From: Candidatus Obscuribacter sp.
GTDB lineage: Bacteria > Cyanobacteriota > Vampirovibrionia > Obscuribacterales > Obscuribacteraceae
Reading direction: 5' to 3'
Length of the DNA stretch: 64,000 nucleotides
Assembly (NCBI GenBank): GCA_016712465.1
Contig: JADJQZ010000001.1
Coordinates: 5,270,001-5,334,000 of the forward strand
Below are positions 62,436 to 64,000 of the stretch, piece by piece. A program made the translations under genes and the position numbers. Numbering within the stretch: position 1 is the first letter of the stretch; each line of letters begins with the position of its first letter. The notes beneath the pieces are model-generated. The model did not search any database. It worked only from the letters and a program-made list of their open reading frames with translations, and was not told the origin of the DNA.

Positions 62436-62814
62436 ATTGCAAAATCCTCACCCGAAAACCTCTTGACAGCCAGAGTTTACCGCACTTTTACATCCTACTT
62501 TATAACTGTTTTCAATATCTCAAATCAAAAGTAGGTCAGGAAGCCGGGCCTATCTTAGGACGTCAAAACCCTAATCAAAAATATGCTTAACATTGAGTTT
62601 ACCTTTACGTTGTAGAGTAAGTACAGAGGCGAAATGTAGTTTCTTTCAAGGCAAACGACAGGCAGCAGCAATACAGATCACCTGGCTATCCAGCCAATAT
62701 CCTTCGTGATTTTTTCGGTATCAAAACAAAATCTGCTCCTAATCCATTTCTTCTTTCAGTAAGCGATAAAGCAAGCTTCTCAGTACAACTTCCTAATAGA
62801 AAAGTGGCGACAAT
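62436..62814. other. Intergenic region of 379 bp before murA
   Basis: AT-rich compared with the neighbours. It contains the inverted arms CCTACTTT (62494-62501) and AAAGTAGG (62528-62535), and a TTGACA at about 62463 without a well-spaced -10. It should hold the murA and cytochrome promoters. No gene or RNA is supported. Confidence 0.5.
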
Positions 62815-64000
62815 ATGACACAAGTAACCAGACTCGATCCCCCCGCCAAGCAAGGCCCCAGCGAAGCAGAAGAACGCATAATTATTCGCGGCGGCAAACC
62901 GCTGCATGGTCAGGTTAGAGTTTTCGGTGCTAAAAATGCCGTCCTCAAAATGATGGCTGCCGCCCTTCTTGCCAAGGGAGTAACGGTTCTGAGAAATGTG
63001 CCCAATCTCACCGATGTGCACATGATGGCTGAAGTGCTCAGACACCTTGGCGCCAAAGTAGAAGTCGGCAACGATGAAGTCAAAATCGACGCCACCGATC
63101 TTACCGAAATCGAAGCCCCCTACGAACTGGTCAGCCAGTTGCGCGCCTCCTTCGTAGTTCTCGGGCCCCTCCTGGCTCGCTGCAAAGAAGCCAAAGTTTC
63201 CCTCCCCGGCGGCTGCGCCATCGGCGAGCGCCGCATCGACCTGCACGAGCGCGGTCTCAAACTTCTCGGTGCCGAAGTGGGCATCGACCACGGTTATGTT
63301 TATGCCTCCGCAAAAAAACTAGTAGGCACACGTGTTTACCTCGATCGCCCCTCCAACGGTGCCACCGAAAACATTATGCTCGCTGCTGTTCTGGCTGAAG
63401 GTCAGACCATCATCGAAAACGCCGCTCAAGATCCTGAAATCGTCAACCTGGCAGACTGCGTCAACGCCATGGGCGGCAAAATCACAGGCGCCGGCACCTA
63501 CCAGATCGTCATCGACGGCGTACCGCTGGAAGAAATGCATGGTGCCGTAGTTGATACCATTCCCGACAGACTGGAAGCCGGTACTTTCCTCTATGCCTGT
63601 ATGGCTGCCGGTGGCGAAGTAATAATCGACGGCGTGAACGCTCATCACATCTACGCTGTAATCTCTAAGATTCACGAAATGGGCGCTGAATGTTCTATTT
63701 ACGCCCCCGACACCATCAAGATCAAGAGCACCGGCAGACTCAAGCCTACCGACATCACAACCGTGCCTTATCCAGGCTTCCCCACCGACCTGCAAGCGCC
63801 TCTCATGGCTGTTCTTGCCGTCGCTGAAGGTACATCAATCGTTACCGAAACAATCTACGAAAATCGCTTCATGCAAGTTGGTGAATTGCGTAGAATGGGA
63901 GCCGACATCCAGCTCAAAGCCAATTCGGCCATAGTCAAAGGTGTGCCCAAACTGATGGGCGCCGAGGTCAAATCAAGCGACCTGCGCGCCGCCGCCTCTT
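62815..64000 (+). CDS. murA: UDP-N-acetylglucosamine 1-carboxyvinyltransferase (partial)
   Basis: First committed step of peptidoglycan synthesis, adding enolpyruvate to UDP-GlcNAc. About 395 codons are present; the gene runs off the right edge. Motifs include FGAKNAVLK (the catalytic Lys-Asn region), RASFVVLGPLLAR and the catalytic Cys134 in LPGGCAIGERRIDLH (Cys115 in E. coli). PYPGFPTDLQAP and ENRFMQVGELRRMGADI follow. The conserved Cys implies fosfomycin sensitivity of the target. About 19 extra N-terminal residues precede the usual start. Confidence 0.96.
   Translation, partial: MTQVTRLDPPAKQGPSEAEERIIIRGGKPLHGQVRVFGAKNAVLKMMAAALLAKGVTVLRNVPNLTDVHMMAEVLRHLGAKVEVGNDEVKIDATDLTEIEAPYELVSQLRASFVVLGPLLARCKEAKVSLPGGCAIGERRIDLHERGLKLLGAEVGIDHGYVYASAKKLVGTRVYLDRPSNGATENIMLAAVLAEGQTIIENAAQDPEIVNLADCVNAMGGKITGAGTYQIVIDGVPLEEMHGAVVDTIPDRLEAGTFLYACMAAGGEVIIDGVNAHHIYAVISKIHEMGAECSIYAPDTIKIKSTGRLKPTDITTVPYPGFPTDLQAPLMAVLAVAEGTSIVTETIYENRFMQVGELRRMGADIQLKANSAIVKGVPKLMGAEVKSSDLRAAAS

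Noticed and set aside
62494..62535. Inverted arms CCTACTTT / AAAGTAGG upstream of murA
   Set aside because: The 26-nt spacing and AT-rich context make chance likely; no regulator family suggested.

Overview
The window looks like a chromosomal segment of a Gram-negative-type bacterium with roughly mid-50s percent GC. It carries murA, lspA, LapA-like, rluD, prfA-prmC, rpmB, recG, tpiA and lipA, three tRNAs without an encoded CCA end, and no rRNA. RecG has a long N-terminal extension of the kind I associate with cyanobacterial RecG. There are also many secreted TPR and low-complexity proteins and a lone MglA-type GTPase, and no photosynthesis genes. Together these suggest a non-photosynthetic relative of cyanobacteria (Vampirovibrionia/Melainabacteria, perhaps Obscuribacterales). 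This assignment is inference from gene content, not from a marker-gene tree.

Layout. 1-5 kb: an atypical SDR, a secreted repeat protein, hutH and tRNA-Val. 5-8.5 kb: an arsenic operon read leftward, arsR-arsI-arsC-arsD-arsA, from a promoter that appears to give a leaderless arsR message. 8.5-14.2 kb: a class III aminotransferase with a lysine-rich tail, a large TPR protein, and an open frame cut by one in-frame TAG. 14.2-26 kb: housekeeping genes (recG, mglA, rpmB with a structured leader, hslO, prmC-prfA, tRNA-Ser, tpiA, lipA, a TPR protein, cobS). 26-34.4 kb: secreted and membrane proteins, a DMT exporter divergent from an Lrp-type regulator, a SpeD homologue and a tandem AAA+ ATPase.

34.9-42.5 kb holds the most interesting locus: nine tightly packed leftward genes. 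In order of transcription they encode an SPFH/SHOCT protein, two zinc-ribbon DUF4178 proteins, a small membrane protein, DUF350, a membrane-embedded spermidine-synthase-like enzyme, a 47-residue signal-like peptide, a FAD amine-oxidase-like flavoprotein and a polytopic membrane protein. I read it as an envelope-associated polyamine or lipid-amine modification system of unknown product. The speD-like gene 7 kb away could supply decarboxylated AdoMet.

43-64 kb: a Kef-type antiporter, beta carbonic anhydrase, a GT-C-like membrane protein, a GH38 alpha-mannosidase with a TIM-barrel isomerase, a PDZ protein, malate dehydrogenase with a clear terminator, an lspA-rluD-lapA operon flanked by two NTF2-like secreted proteins, a bifunctional nuclease family protein, tRNA-Leu, a HerA-like ATPase, a lipoprotein cytochrome c, and the 5' part of murA running off the right edge.
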